From: Janthinobacterium aquaticum
GTDB taxonomy: Bacteria > Pseudomonadota > Gammaproteobacteria > Burkholderiales > Burkholderiaceae_D
Reading direction: 5' to 3'
Assembly (NCBI RefSeq): GCF_009208565.1
Contig: NZ_WFLK01000009.1
Span: forward strand, 124,001 to 188,000
Length of the DNA: 64,000 nucleotides
The notes below the pieces were generated by a model. The model was not told the origin of the DNA and did not search any database. It was given only the letters and a program-made list of their open reading frames with translations. The translations under genes were made by a program, and so were the position numbers. Positions 49,554-58,102 of the stretch are shown here, piece after piece (position 1 is the first letter of the stretch; the number at the start of each line of letters is the position of its first letter).

Positions 49554-51077
49554 CTACCTGTTTTGTTCCCGCCAGGCCTTGAGCTGCGCGCCGATCGCCT
49601 TGCCCTGGTAGATCTGCGGCTCAGAATGCTCTTCCTCGCCCAGGCCTTGTTCCTGGAAGTCAGCTTTTTCACGCGCGCGCACCAGTGCCCGGGCCGTGTC
49701 GAAGGCAGCCGCAAAGCTGCTGCTGCCAGGCAGCGCCTGCTTGAAATAGGCTTCGCTGAAATAGGTGAAGTCGTTCTGATCGTCGCAGCCAAACGAGGTG
49801 CGGTCAGCGCGCGCGGCCGTGATGATCAGGGTATTGTCGTCTTTCAGGGCATCGATAAAGCCGCCCGCATAGCAGGCTGAAATGACGATCACCTTCCAGC
49901 GGATGGCGCTGTGCTTGAGCATGGCGGCCAGTTCGGTTGCAGGCAGGTTGTGCAGATCCATGCCGTTTTGCGCCAGCGCCAGTTCATGGCCGGGCGAGCC
50001 GTGGCTGGTCAGGAACAAAAACAGGATGTCCTGCTGCGTGTTCATTTTCGCCCCCAGCGCATCGAGGCTGGTGCGGATGCTGGTGCGGGTGGCCATCGGC
50101 TGCTGCGCTACCGTATTGCGGCTGTTGACCAGCGCCAGCGAACGGCCAAGCGTGCCATAGTCGCGGTCGAACTGCTGCTGCACGAAAGCCGTTTCACGCC
50201 GGAACACTTCCTGTGCGCCATCGCCGCCCACTGCCAGCAGGTACAGATTGATCGCCTTGGCCGGATCGCGCGGCAGCACATTGGCAAGGCTGCGTTCGAG
50301 CAGCGCCTGCTGGCCGTACAGGGCCAGCTCGATATTGTCGCGCGTGAGCTTGTCGGCCGCAGGATCGTCGAGCTGGCCTTCGACCCAGTTGCCGCTGTCG
50401 CTGGCGCGCCCGTCGGCATGGTGCAGCACGCCAGCGCCATCGAACAAACCATTGCTGAAGTGGCCTTCGTAGCGGTCACCGTCCGGCGTGCGCAGCACGC
50501 CCACGCCATCGAATTTCCAGTCTTTCAGTTCGCCTTCATAGACGATGCCGTCGGGCGTCTTGACCTGCATCGGCCCTTGCGGCTGGCCTTGTGCGAACTT
50601 GCCCTTGAAGACCACGCCGTCGCTGTCGGTCAGGATGCCGGCGCCATGTGGTTTCCAGTTGCGAAACGTGCCGACATAGCTGCCGCCATCGGGGCCGCGA
50701 TAGCTGCCGGCCCCGTCGAAATTGCCGTTGACAAAGGTGCCGGCATACACTTCGCCCTTGGGCGAGGTATAGCGGCCCTGGCCATCGAAAGCACCCTGGC
50801 GGAATTGTCCTTCGTAGCGCACGCCCGACGGCTGGCGCAAGCTGCCTTGGCCGCTGAATACGCCGCGCGCAAAGCCCCCTTCGTAGTAGGCGCCGCTCGC
50901 ATATTCGAGCCGGCCTTTGCCGTGCATCCTGCCGTCGACCAGCGGACCGAAATAGCGGCCGCCATCGGCTGTCTGGGCGTTCGGTGCGGCACTGGCCGCC
51001 GCTGCAAACAGCGGGGGCGCGGCCAGCAGCAGGGCGGCAAGCAAAGCGCAGCGCAAACGGGAGGGCGAGGCATTCAT
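49554..51077 (-). CDS. MORN-repeat protein fused to a C13 (legumain/caspase-like) peptidase
   Basis: The 507-aa exported protein has a signal peptide (ALLAALLLAAPPLFAAAASA) and eight MORN repeats of ~23 residues (for example RYEGQFRQGAFDGQGRYTS). A C-terminal clan CD peptidase domain follows, with catalytic His ~359 in FLTSHGSPGHE and Cys ~402 in VISACYAGGF. C13 enzymes cut after Asn or Asp. The MORN array may bind lipid or peptidoglycan, or act as a scaffold. The ATG at 51077 is preferred over a longer frame. Function unknown. Confidence 0.85.
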   Translation of the reverse strand: MNASPSRLRCALLAALLLAAPPLFAAAASAAPNAQTADGGRYFGPLVDGRMHGKGRLEYASGAYYEGGFARGVFSGQGSLRQPSGVRYEGQFRQGAFDGQGRYTSPKGEVYAGTFVNGNFDGAGSYRGPDGGSYVGTFRNWKPHGAGILTDSDGVVFKGKFAQGQPQGPMQVKTPDGIVYEGELKDWKFDGVGVLRTPDGDRYEGHFSNGLFDGAGVLHHADGRASDSGNWVEGQLDDPAADKLTRDNIELALYGQQALLERSLANVLPRDPAKAINLYLLAVGGDGAQEVFRRETAFVQQQFDRDYGTLGRSLALVNSRNTVAQQPMATRTSIRTSLDALGAKMNTQQDILFLFLTSHGSPGHELALAQNGMDLHNLPATELAAMLKHSAIRWKVIVISACYAGGFIDALKDDNTLIITAARADRTSFGCDDQNDFTYFSEAYFKQALPGSSSFAAAFDTARALVRAREKADFQEQGLGEEEHSEPQIYQGKAIGAQLKAWREQNR

Positions 51078-51251
51078 GGGTATCGGCCGGCAAAAAGAAT
51101 CGCCTAGTCTGCCATTGTCTGGCCCGGGTGGCAAATGGCTGTTGCGGTAAAAGTGCTTTATGAAAAAACGCTGCCTTTATGTCGTGCCAGGCAGAAGGTG
51201 AACTGCTAATATTGTTTTTTGGAATCTAAGTAATCAAGGGCAAGGAACTGT

Positions 51252-53195
51252 ATGGAAAGTCGTCTCCGCCGTCTCGAAGCTGTGCAAACTGTATTGCTGG
51301 AAATTGGCCAGCGTTCGAGCACCTGCAGCGATGTCCGCGAATTTTTGCAGGCCGTGCATGCGGCGCTGGGCCGTATCATGTATGCGGCGAACTTTTATGT
51401 GGCGCTGAGCGACCATGACGACGGCCTGGTGCGGTTTCCGTATTTTGTCGATGAATTCGATCCGGCGCCCGATCCGCAAGCCGGCGTGCGCCTGGCTAGC
51501 GCCAAGCAGTCGCCTACTGCCTGGGTGATCGTCAACCGCAAGCAGCTGGTGATGACGGCCGGTGACGACGCCATGCGCGCCATCGATGGCGGCGCCTGGG
51601 GCGGCGGCACTGCCGCCGAACACTGGATCGGTTGTCCGCTGCTCGACCAGCAGCACCAGGCGCTGGGCGCCATCGTGATCCAGAGCTACGATGCGCAACA
51701 CCGCTACAGCCAGGAAGACCAGGCGCTGTTTGCGCTGATCGCCACCCATGTGTCGAGCGCGCTGGCGGGCATGCAAAGCCTGGATCGGCTGGAAAAGGCG
51801 GTGCAGGAGCGCACGGCGCTGCTGGCCCATGAAGTGGCCGAGCGGCGCCGCGCGGAAAGCCTGCAGCATGCACTGTACGAGATTGCCAACCTGTCGGCGC
51901 AAACCTCGGACGCCAGCACCTTGTACAGGAAGTTGCATGCGATTATCAGCGAGCTGGTCTCTGCCAAGAATTTCCTGATTGCCCTGTATCACCCCGATAA
52001 CGCCGAGATCACCATTCCGTACTTTGTCGATGAAAAAGATGCGCAGGCGCCGGTCCAGCGCTTCGATTACGGCGTGGGCATGAGTTCGTATATTCTGGCG
52101 CGGCGCCAGGCCTGCCTGCTCGACGCCGCCAGCTACGCCGCGCTGGTGGCCAGCGGTGAAATCAATGAGCCGCTGGGCAACGCCGGCATTGCCAGCTGGA
52201 TGGGCGCGCCGATGCTACTGGGCGAACGCGCGTATGGCGTGCTGATCGTGCAAAGCTATGACAGTTCGGTGGTGTATGGCCAGGCCGAGCTCGATGTGCT
52301 GGCCTTTATGGCCAGCCATGTGGCGGTCGCCATGGCGCGCATCCAGGCCGAGCACGCCAGGCGCCAGGCCAAAAAAGCGCTGGAAGAGCAGAACGCGGCG
52401 CTCAACAGCGCCTTGAGCGCGCTGCAGGAGGCCCAGTCGGAGCTGGTACGCCAGGAAAAGCTTGCTTCGCTGGGCCGCCTGGTGGCCGGCGTGGCGCATG
52501 AAATCAATACCCCGCTGGGCATCTGCGTGACCGCCACCAGCCACCTGGTGCAGGAGCTCAAACTCACGCGTGAAGACCTGGACGCCGGCCAGCTCGACGA
52601 AGACGGTCTGCAGCAGTTTTTCGAGATTATCGACCAGACCTTGCGCATCATGACCACCAATACCCAGCGCGCCGCGGCGCTGGTGCGCAGCTTCAAGCAG
52701 GTGGCGGTGGATCAGTCATCGGATGAACTGCGCAACTTCAACCTGCGCAAGTATATCGATGAGGTGCTGCTGTCGCTGCAACCGAAGCTCAAGGGCAAGC
52801 CGATCACGGTGGAGGTCGAATGCCCGCCGGCGCTGCAACTGCGCAGCTACCCGGGCGCGGTGTCGCAGATCATCACCAATATGGTGGTCAATTCGCTGGT
52901 CCATGGTTTTGCCGAAGGCGAGCCGGGCGTGATCCGCATCCATGTGCGCAGCGAAGCAGAGATGCTCGAGCTCGATTACAGCGACGATGGCCTGGGCATG
53001 GACAACACCACGCTGGCGCAGTTGTTCGACCCCTTCTTTACCACCAAGCGCGGCTCGGGCGGCAGCGGCCTGGGCGCGCATATCCTGTATAACCTGGTGA
53101 CTGGGCCGCTGGGCGGCACCGTCAAGGTGGCCAGCGCGCCGGGCATGGGTCTGCACTACAAGATCCGCTTTCCGCTCGAGCCGAAGGCGGCGTAA
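51252..53195 (+). CDS. GAF-GAF sensor histidine kinase
   Basis: The 647-aa cytoplasmic kinase has two GAF domains (residues ~15-175 and ~215-370). Each contains a matching PYFVDE motif, so they are an internal duplication. A coiled linker, an H-box (VAGVAHEINTPLGI at ~415) and an ATPase domain with DPFFTTKRGSGGSGLG follow. The start has AAGGA five bases upstream. The stop codon TAA at 53193-53195 lies inside a REP element. An HD-GYP response regulator gene converges on it and could be its partner. Confidence 0.9.
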   Translation: MESRLRRLEAVQTVLLEIGQRSSTCSDVREFLQAVHAALGRIMYAANFYVALSDHDDGLVRFPYFVDEFDPAPDPQAGVRLASAKQSPTAWVIVNRKQLVMTAGDDAMRAIDGGAWGGGTAAEHWIGCPLLDQQHQALGAIVIQSYDAQHRYSQEDQALFALIATHVSSALAGMQSLDRLEKAVQERTALLAHEVAERRRAESLQHALYEIANLSAQTSDASTLYRKLHAIISELVSAKNFLIALYHPDNAEITIPYFVDEKDAQAPVQRFDYGVGMSSYILARRQACLLDAASYAALVASGEINEPLGNAGIASWMGAPMLLGERAYGVLIVQSYDSSVVYGQAELDVLAFMASHVAVAMARIQAEHARRQAKKALEEQNAALNSALSALQEAQSELVRQEKLASLGRLVAGVAHEINTPLGICVTATSHLVQELKLTREDLDAGQLDEDGLQQFFEIIDQTLRIMTTNTQRAAALVRSFKQVAVDQSSDELRNFNLRKYIDEVLLSLQPKLKGKPITVEVECPPALQLRSYPGAVSQIITNMVVNSLVHGFAEGEPGVIRIHVRSEAEMLELDYSDDGLGMDNTTLAQLFDPFFTTKRGSGGSGLGAHILYNLVTGPLGGTVKVASAPGMGLHYKIRFPLEPKAA

Positions 53196-53264
53196 TCCGA
53201 CAACATTGTTGACGCTTGTGGTGTTGTCGGATTACGCGGGCCTTGCCCCGCTAATCCGACCTAC
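53192..53264. repeat. REP-like palindrome, copy D
   Basis: Same family as the copies at 561 and 36409, but the distal left arm is missing, so the element starts at GTAATCCGACAACAT. That first arm provides the TAA stop of the histidine kinase gene. It occupies the gap between two convergent signalling genes and probably terminates both. Confidence 0.83.
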
Positions 53265-53277
53265 CACGTCATTCGAC

Positions 53278-54783
53278 TCAGTCGGGGAAACGCTGGTTCA
53301 GCGCCAGCGCTTCGTCCAGGTTGGCGATCAGCAGCTCCACATATTGCGGATCGAGGTGGCTGCCGCTCACTTCGCGCAGATAGCTGACCACGCGTTCGAG
53401 CGGCCAGGCTTCCTTGTAGCAGCGCTTGTGCATCAGCGCGTCGAACACGTCGGCCACGGCGGCAATGCGCGCGTACTTGTGGATCGATTCGCCAACCAGG
53501 CCTTGCGGATAGCCGCTGCCGTCGTATTTTTCATGGTGCTGGTGGGCGATCACGGCGGCAGCTTTGAGCAGCGGACGCTGCGAGCCGTCGAGTATCGACA
53601 TGCCGACCGTCGGGTGCTGCTTCATGATTTCCCATTCCTCGGCGTCAAGCTTGCCCGGCTTGAGCAGCACCGCGTCGGGAGTGGAAATCTTGCCGATATC
53701 GTGCATCGGCGCCGCGTAGCGCAACACCATGGTTTCTTCATCCGACATGCCCGACGCCTTGGCCAGCAGCTGGCATACTTCGGCCATGCGGCGCACATGG
53801 TTGCCGCCTTCGTGCGAACGCGATTCCACCACGTCGCCCAGGCGCAGGATCAGTTCGGCCTGGGTGTCGGTGATTTCCTGGGTCAGCAAAATATTGTCAA
53901 AGGCAATCGCCACGCCAGAGCAGAACACTTCGAGCAACTGCGCGTCAACGTCGGAAATCTCTTCCACCCCCTTCAGTACCAGCAACGAGGCCTTGCCGCT
54001 GCTGTTGGGGAAGTAGCCGACGTAGGTGTCGCCATGCAGGCGTGAAATCTTGTTGCTCTTGGCATCGTCGAGCTGCGACAGCAGGGCAGGGCTCAGCATG
54101 GCGTCGTCGGTGTCGCCGATCTGCGCCAGGATTTCGTAGTCCTGTTCGCCACTGATGGCGCTGGCGCCGCGCAGGCGCAGCAGCATGCTCGTTTCCAGGC
54201 GCAGCAGCGCCACCACCTGCTGCAGCAGGCCGCTGGCAAAGTCGCGCAGGTTGCGCTGCTTGAAGATATGCGCCGACGCGGCAATCACGCGTTCGAGCCC
54301 TTCGCGGTAATGCAGCTGTGCCAGGCGCGCCTCTTCGACTTTCATGATGTCGCGGTAGGCGCGCAGGGCGGCAAAGGTGGTGGTAAACAGCTTGGTGCGG
54401 TCGAGCTCGGTCTTTTCCTTGTAATCGTTGATGTCATAGTTGACGATCACGCGCTCTTCGGGCGCCTGCCCCGGCTGGCCGGTGCGCAGCACGATGCGCG
54501 TAAACTGGTTGCCCAGTTCTTCGCGCATCCAGCGCGCCACTTCCAGGCCGCTGTCTTCGCGCTCCATCACCACATCGAGAAACACCAGCGCAATGCCGCT
54601 TTCGCGCGCCAGCACCTGCTTGGCTTCTGCCCCGCTGTACGCATGCACGAAACTGAGGGCGCGTCCTTCCAGGCGGAAGCGGCTCAGGGTCAGTTTGGTG
54701 ATGTCATGGATATCGGGTTCATCGTCGACGAGCAGGACTTTCCAGGGCGCTAACTTGGGCGAAGCTGAAGACAAAAATGACAT
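53278..54783 (-). CDS. response regulator with DUF3369 and HD-GYP phosphodiesterase domains
   Basis: This 501-aa protein has a receiver (KVLLVDDEPDIHD, phosphoacceptor Asp in VFLDVVMERED) and a central DUF3369/GAF-like domain (~150-330). A C-terminal HD-GYP domain follows, with PMHDIGKI and HHEKYDGSGYP intact, so it should hydrolyse cyclic di-GMP. It reads toward the GAF kinase gene. The ATG at 54783 is used rather than a TTG at 54819. Confidence 0.9.
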   Translation of the reverse strand: MSFLSSASPKLAPWKVLLVDDEPDIHDITKLTLSRFRLEGRALSFVHAYSGAEAKQVLARESGIALVFLDVVMEREDSGLEVARWMREELGNQFTRIVLRTGQPGQAPEERVIVNYDINDYKEKTELDRTKLFTTTFAALRAYRDIMKVEEARLAQLHYREGLERVIAASAHIFKQRNLRDFASGLLQQVVALLRLETSMLLRLRGASAISGEQDYEILAQIGDTDDAMLSPALLSQLDDAKSNKISRLHGDTYVGYFPNSSGKASLLVLKGVEEISDVDAQLLEVFCSGVAIAFDNILLTQEITDTQAELILRLGDVVESRSHEGGNHVRRMAEVCQLLAKASGMSDEETMVLRYAAPMHDIGKISTPDAVLLKPGKLDAEEWEIMKQHPTVGMSILDGSQRPLLKAAAVIAHQHHEKYDGSGYPQGLVGESIHKYARIAAVADVFDALMHKRCYKEAWPLERVVSYLREVSGSHLDPQYVELLIANLDEALALNQRFPD

Positions 54784-55187
54784 AAGGGCGGGTTCCGCTA
54801 AAGGGCATAACTGACGCAAGCGCGTGGCGCAAGGGCATGACTGAGGTCACGTCACACTAGTGCATTCTGTCGATTGTAGACCGCCAGCTAAGTATTAACA
54901 ACAGGCAAGAAAAATTGTCCGGTTTCCATGCAACAGTGCTTTACAGTACATAAATTACTGGATAAATGATTTTATCGCGCAAGCAATTGTGATTTGAAAG
55001 CAATACTTTATTTTTGTCAACATTTCTGCAAATTACATGAGCAAAAACTGTTGATATTGTTATCAGGAAAAGATCGTAACAAGGTATGAATTTCCTTGAG
55101 AGCTGGCGCCATGCGCGTATATTGAGACGAAGGTGGTAATCGAATTGTCCGGCATGCAGACCGGGCCATAACGTGAAAGGATGCAAG
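54784..55187. other. intergenic region between divergent genes
   Basis: A 404-bp AT-rich gap between the HD-GYP gene and the DUF3016 gene. It contains no ORF with an RBS and no tRNA-like fold that I can see. It must hold the promoters of both genes. Confidence 0.5.
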
Positions 55188-55730
55188 ATGAAGTCGACTT
55201 TGCGAGGCGCGCTGGCCGCCGGTCTGGTGATGTTTGCCGGCAGTGGCGCATGGGCTGCTGCCCCTGCCGCCGCTGCTGATGCTGCCCAGCCGGCAGCGGT
55301 CGAGGTGCGCTATGACAAGCCTGAACAGTTTAGCGACGTCTCGTTCGATCCGCGCAAGCGCGAAGACGCCCTCACGCAACTGGCGCGGCATTTTGAAAAG
55401 CTGGGCCGTTCGCTGCCAGCCGGCCAGCACCTGAAAATCGATGTCACGGACGTCGACCTGGCAGGCAGGGAAGACCCGCGCCTGCGTGGCATCAACGATA
55501 TCCGCATTCTCAACGGCGGTGTGGACTGGCCGCGCATGACCTTGCACTACGTGCTGGAGCAGGACGGCAAGGTGCTGCGCAGCGGCGATGCCAGGCTGTC
55601 CGATATGTCGTATCTGAACCGCCTGAACCGCTACAGCAGCAGCGAGCCATTGCGCTACGAGAAACTGATGATGGACGAATGGTTTGACAAGACCTTTGAC
55701 ATCTCTGCCGCCCGGCAAGCCAGCCGCTAG
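55188..55730 (+). CDS. DUF3016 exported protein
   Basis: The 180-aa protein has a signal peptide (LRGALAAGLVMFAGSGAWA) and a DUF3016 domain (VEVRYDKPEQFSDVSFD, then RSLPAGQHLKIDVTDVDLAG). The family is periplasmic and uncharacterised. The ATG at 55188 has GAAAGG well placed; an upstream in-frame ATG at 55173 has none. It converges with the thioesterase gene. Confidence 0.82.
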   Translation: MKSTLRGALAAGLVMFAGSGAWAAAPAAAADAAQPAAVEVRYDKPEQFSDVSFDPRKREDALTQLARHFEKLGRSLPAGQHLKIDVTDVDLAGREDPRLRGINDIRILNGGVDWPRMTLHYVLEQDGKVLRSGDARLSDMSYLNRLNRYSSSEPLRYEKLMMDEWFDKTFDISAARQASR

Positions 55731-55749
55731 ACGGCGTAGTTGAAGTGAT

Positions 55750-56193
55750 TTAGTCGATCCAGTTCACCTGGGGAAATTTGCTGCCGAAATCCTCGGGCAT
55801 GGGCACCACTTCGCTGCGCTTGTAGTTAAAAAAGACAAACCCTGATTTCGCCATGGCGATCAGGGTATTGTCGCGTGGGCGCGTGATGCGGAAGGTGATG
55901 TCGCCACCGTACTTGTTGAAGTCCATCACGCCCACTTCAAACAACAACTGGTCGCGCGCATGGGCTTCGGCGCGGTAGGTGGTGGCCAGGTCGGTCACGA
56001 TAATGCCGTTGCCGTCCGCTTCCACATCGCGCACGCCGTATTCAAACAGGAAGCGGGCGCGCGCTTCTGAAATCATGGAAATCATCGAGTCGTTGCCGAG
56101 ATGATTGCCGGCATTGATATCCGTGGTGCGTACCGTCAGTTGCGAGGTATAGCAATACTGGTCTTCGGGAAATTCAAGTTTCAATCGGGCCAT
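55750..56193 (-). CDS. acyl-CoA thioesterase (hotdog fold)
   Basis: This 147-aa protein belongs to the 4HBT/YbgC-like group. It has TTDINAGNHLGNDSMISMISEA (the Asp/His-containing active region) and a β-rich C-terminal half (ITFRITRPRDNTLIAMAKSGFVFFN). It would hydrolyse an acyl-CoA in the cytoplasm; the substrate is unknown. It is a single gene between convergent and same-strand neighbours. Confidence 0.8.
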   Translation of the reverse strand: MARLKLEFPEDQYCYTSQLTVRTTDINAGNHLGNDSMISMISEARARFLFEYGVRDVEADGNGIIVTDLATTYRAEAHARDQLLFEVGVMDFNKYGGDITFRITRPRDNTLIAMAKSGFVFFNYKRSEVVPMPEDFGSKFPQVNWID

Positions 56194-56276
56194 GTGGGTC
56201 TCTTGAGCTGGGTCGCGAAGTGCGGCAGAAACTTATTTTAGCCTGTTTTTCTTTCACTTTCGCATATGGCCGAGCC

Positions 56277-56299
56277 GGGCGCCGCGCATGACGGCGCCC
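56277..56299 (-). terminator. GC hairpin after the GSDH-type gene
   Basis: GGGCGCCG and CGGCGCCC form an 8-bp perfect stem with a 7-base loop just past the 3' end of the minus-strand gene that ends at 56318. No T-run follows directly, so it is at best a weak intrinsic terminator. Confidence 0.4.
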
Positions 56300-56317
56300 C
56301 TTGCATGCGCTCAGGTG

Positions 56318-57784
56318 CTATTGCCGTACTATGCGATAGACCTTGCCATTGCTGCTGAGCATATACAGTTCCTTGCGTCCATCCTGGCCAAAGGACAGGA
56401 TATTGCCGACATTGCTGATGCCCCAATCCTTGACGCTAGACGCGCTGCCATTGCTGACGCTGAAGCTTTTCAGCCAGCCGCTGCAGTAATCGGAATACAG
56501 GTACTGGCCCGCCAGTTCCGGCAGCGCTGCGCCACGGTACACATAGCCGCCCGTAATCGAGCAGCCGCCCGCACTGTCATGGCCGTACTCGACCAGCGGC
56601 AGCACCAGGCCAGTCTGGCTGCAGTTGCTGCTGTTGTAGCACTGCGTGCCTTCCATGATGTTCCAGCCGTAATTGTTGCCGGCCTGGCTCACGGCGCGCA
56701 CATTGACCTCTTCCACGTTGGCCTGGCCGACATCGGCGATATACAGCTGTTGCGCCGTGCTGTCGAAAGCATAGCGCCATGGGTTGCGCAGGCCGTAGGC
56801 CCAGATTTCAGCGCGCTTGCCTGCCACGCCGGCAAAGGGATTGCCGGCTGGAATCGCATACGGCTGGGCGCTGCTGCTGGCGTTGACGTCCAGTCGCAGC
56901 AATTTGCCCAATAGCACATTCTGGTTCTGTGCATTGCCCTGCGGGTCGCCACCGCCGCCGCCGTCACCGGTGCCCAGGTACAGATAGCCATCGGGACCAA
57001 AGCTGACCAGGCCGCCATAGTGATTGGTATAGGTCGGATGCGCGATCGTGATAATGACCAGGCTGCTCAGTGCGTCGGCCAGGTTGGGGTTGCCGGCGGA
57101 CACCTGGCGCCGCTCGATCACGATATCGCCGGCCAGGTTGGTGTAGTACAGGAAGAAATAGCCATTGCTCGCGTATTGCGGATGGAAAGCCATCGACAGC
57201 AGCCCCCGTTCGCCGGTGGTGCTGGTCAGGTTGCTGATGTCGAGAAATGGCGTGGGCAGCAAGTTGCCGTTTTCCACCACGCGGATGCGCCCGGCGCGCT
57301 CGATAATGAACAGGCGGCTGTCGTTATCGGGCGCCGTCAGGAAGGTGGGGGCGTTCAGGCCGCTGGCCACCTCCTGCAGGCGCAGCGCCAGCGGCGCCGT
57401 GGCCGCATAGCTGACGCTGGCGCTGGCCGTGGCGCCGGCGCTGACCGTGACCTGCTGCGTCAGTGGCGTAGGAGCCAGGCTGCCGGTGCCGTTGGCAATA
57501 TTGGTGGCAACGATCGTGTAGCTGCCGGGCACCAGCGCGTCGAGGGTGGCGCCGGCCGTCAGCGCGCGGCTGTAGGCGTTCGGACCGCTGACGGTCACGG
57601 CGCCGGCCAGGCCGGCCGGCACGCCGGCGATCGTGATGCTCAAGCTGCCGGTCGTGGCCGGCGGCGGCGTGTTGTCGTCATCGTCGTGGCCGCCGCCACA
57701 CGATGCCAGCAGGGTCATGCAGAGCAGAAAGAACAGCGCCAGCAGGGAACGCGGCGTGGTGCCGAAGGAAGGTCGATTGCGCAT
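56318..57784 (-). CDS. lipoprotein with GSDH-type (PQQ-dependent sugar dehydrogenase-like) propeller
   Basis: The 488-aa protein has a lipobox (MTLLASCGGG) followed by an Asp-rich linker. A β-sandwich-like segment of ~90 residues comes next (GSLSITIAGVPAGLAG), then a six-bladed propeller of the GSDH family (LFIIERAGRIRVVENG, then FGPDGYLYLGTGDGG and ALPELAGQYLYSDYCSG). Family members oxidise aldoses with PQQ in the periplasm, but many are uncharacterised. No PQQ synthesis genes are nearby, so enzyme activity is not assured. Confidence 0.83.
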   Translation of the reverse strand: MRNRPSFGTTPRSLLALFFLLCMTLLASCGGGHDDDDNTPPPATTGSLSITIAGVPAGLAGAVTVSGPNAYSRALTAGATLDALVPGSYTIVATNIANGTGSLAPTPLTQQVTVSAGATASASVSYAATAPLALRLQEVASGLNAPTFLTAPDNDSRLFIIERAGRIRVVENGNLLPTPFLDISNLTSTTGERGLLSMAFHPQYASNGYFFLYYTNLAGDIVIERRQVSAGNPNLADALSSLVIITIAHPTYTNHYGGLVSFGPDGYLYLGTGDGGGGGDPQGNAQNQNVLLGKLLRLDVNASSSAQPYAIPAGNPFAGVAGKRAEIWAYGLRNPWRYAFDSTAQQLYIADVGQANVEEVNVRAVSQAGNNYGWNIMEGTQCYNSSNCSQTGLVLPLVEYGHDSAGGCSITGGYVYRGAALPELAGQYLYSDYCSGWLKSFSVSNGSASSVKDWGISNVGNILSFGQDGRKELYMLSSNGKVYRIVRQ

Positions 57785-58102
57785 GTCAGTCTCCAGATGG
57801 AACGACAGAGTCGCCTGTCATCAGGTAGATAACAGGGCCGGGCAAAAGTTCGTCTTGTCGTCTGCATGCCTGATCAGGATCAAGATCGCTGCGTGCAAGG
57901 CAACAGTGGCCAATAAGCTGGCGCCAGCTTACGCCGGCTGCCAGCGGCAAACCGTGCGCTGCTGCACACGCCCTGTCGCACCCGCTGGGCTGGCGTCTGC
58001 GGACAAAGGCAAGGCGTTTTCAGACAAGCTGGGCATTTGCACTATGGTCCTGTGCGCCGGCACGGCATAATGCCGACATCTGAAACCGCGCAGGAGCAAA
58101 GC
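57785..58102. promoter_or_regulatory. divergent promoter region with an 18-bp palindrome
   Basis: The 318-bp gap between the GSDH-type gene and frmA contains the perfect palindrome TAAGCTGGCGCCAGCTTA at 57914-57931, a candidate regulator site. The rest is ordinary GC-rich sequence with no ORF that has an RBS. Confidence 0.5.
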
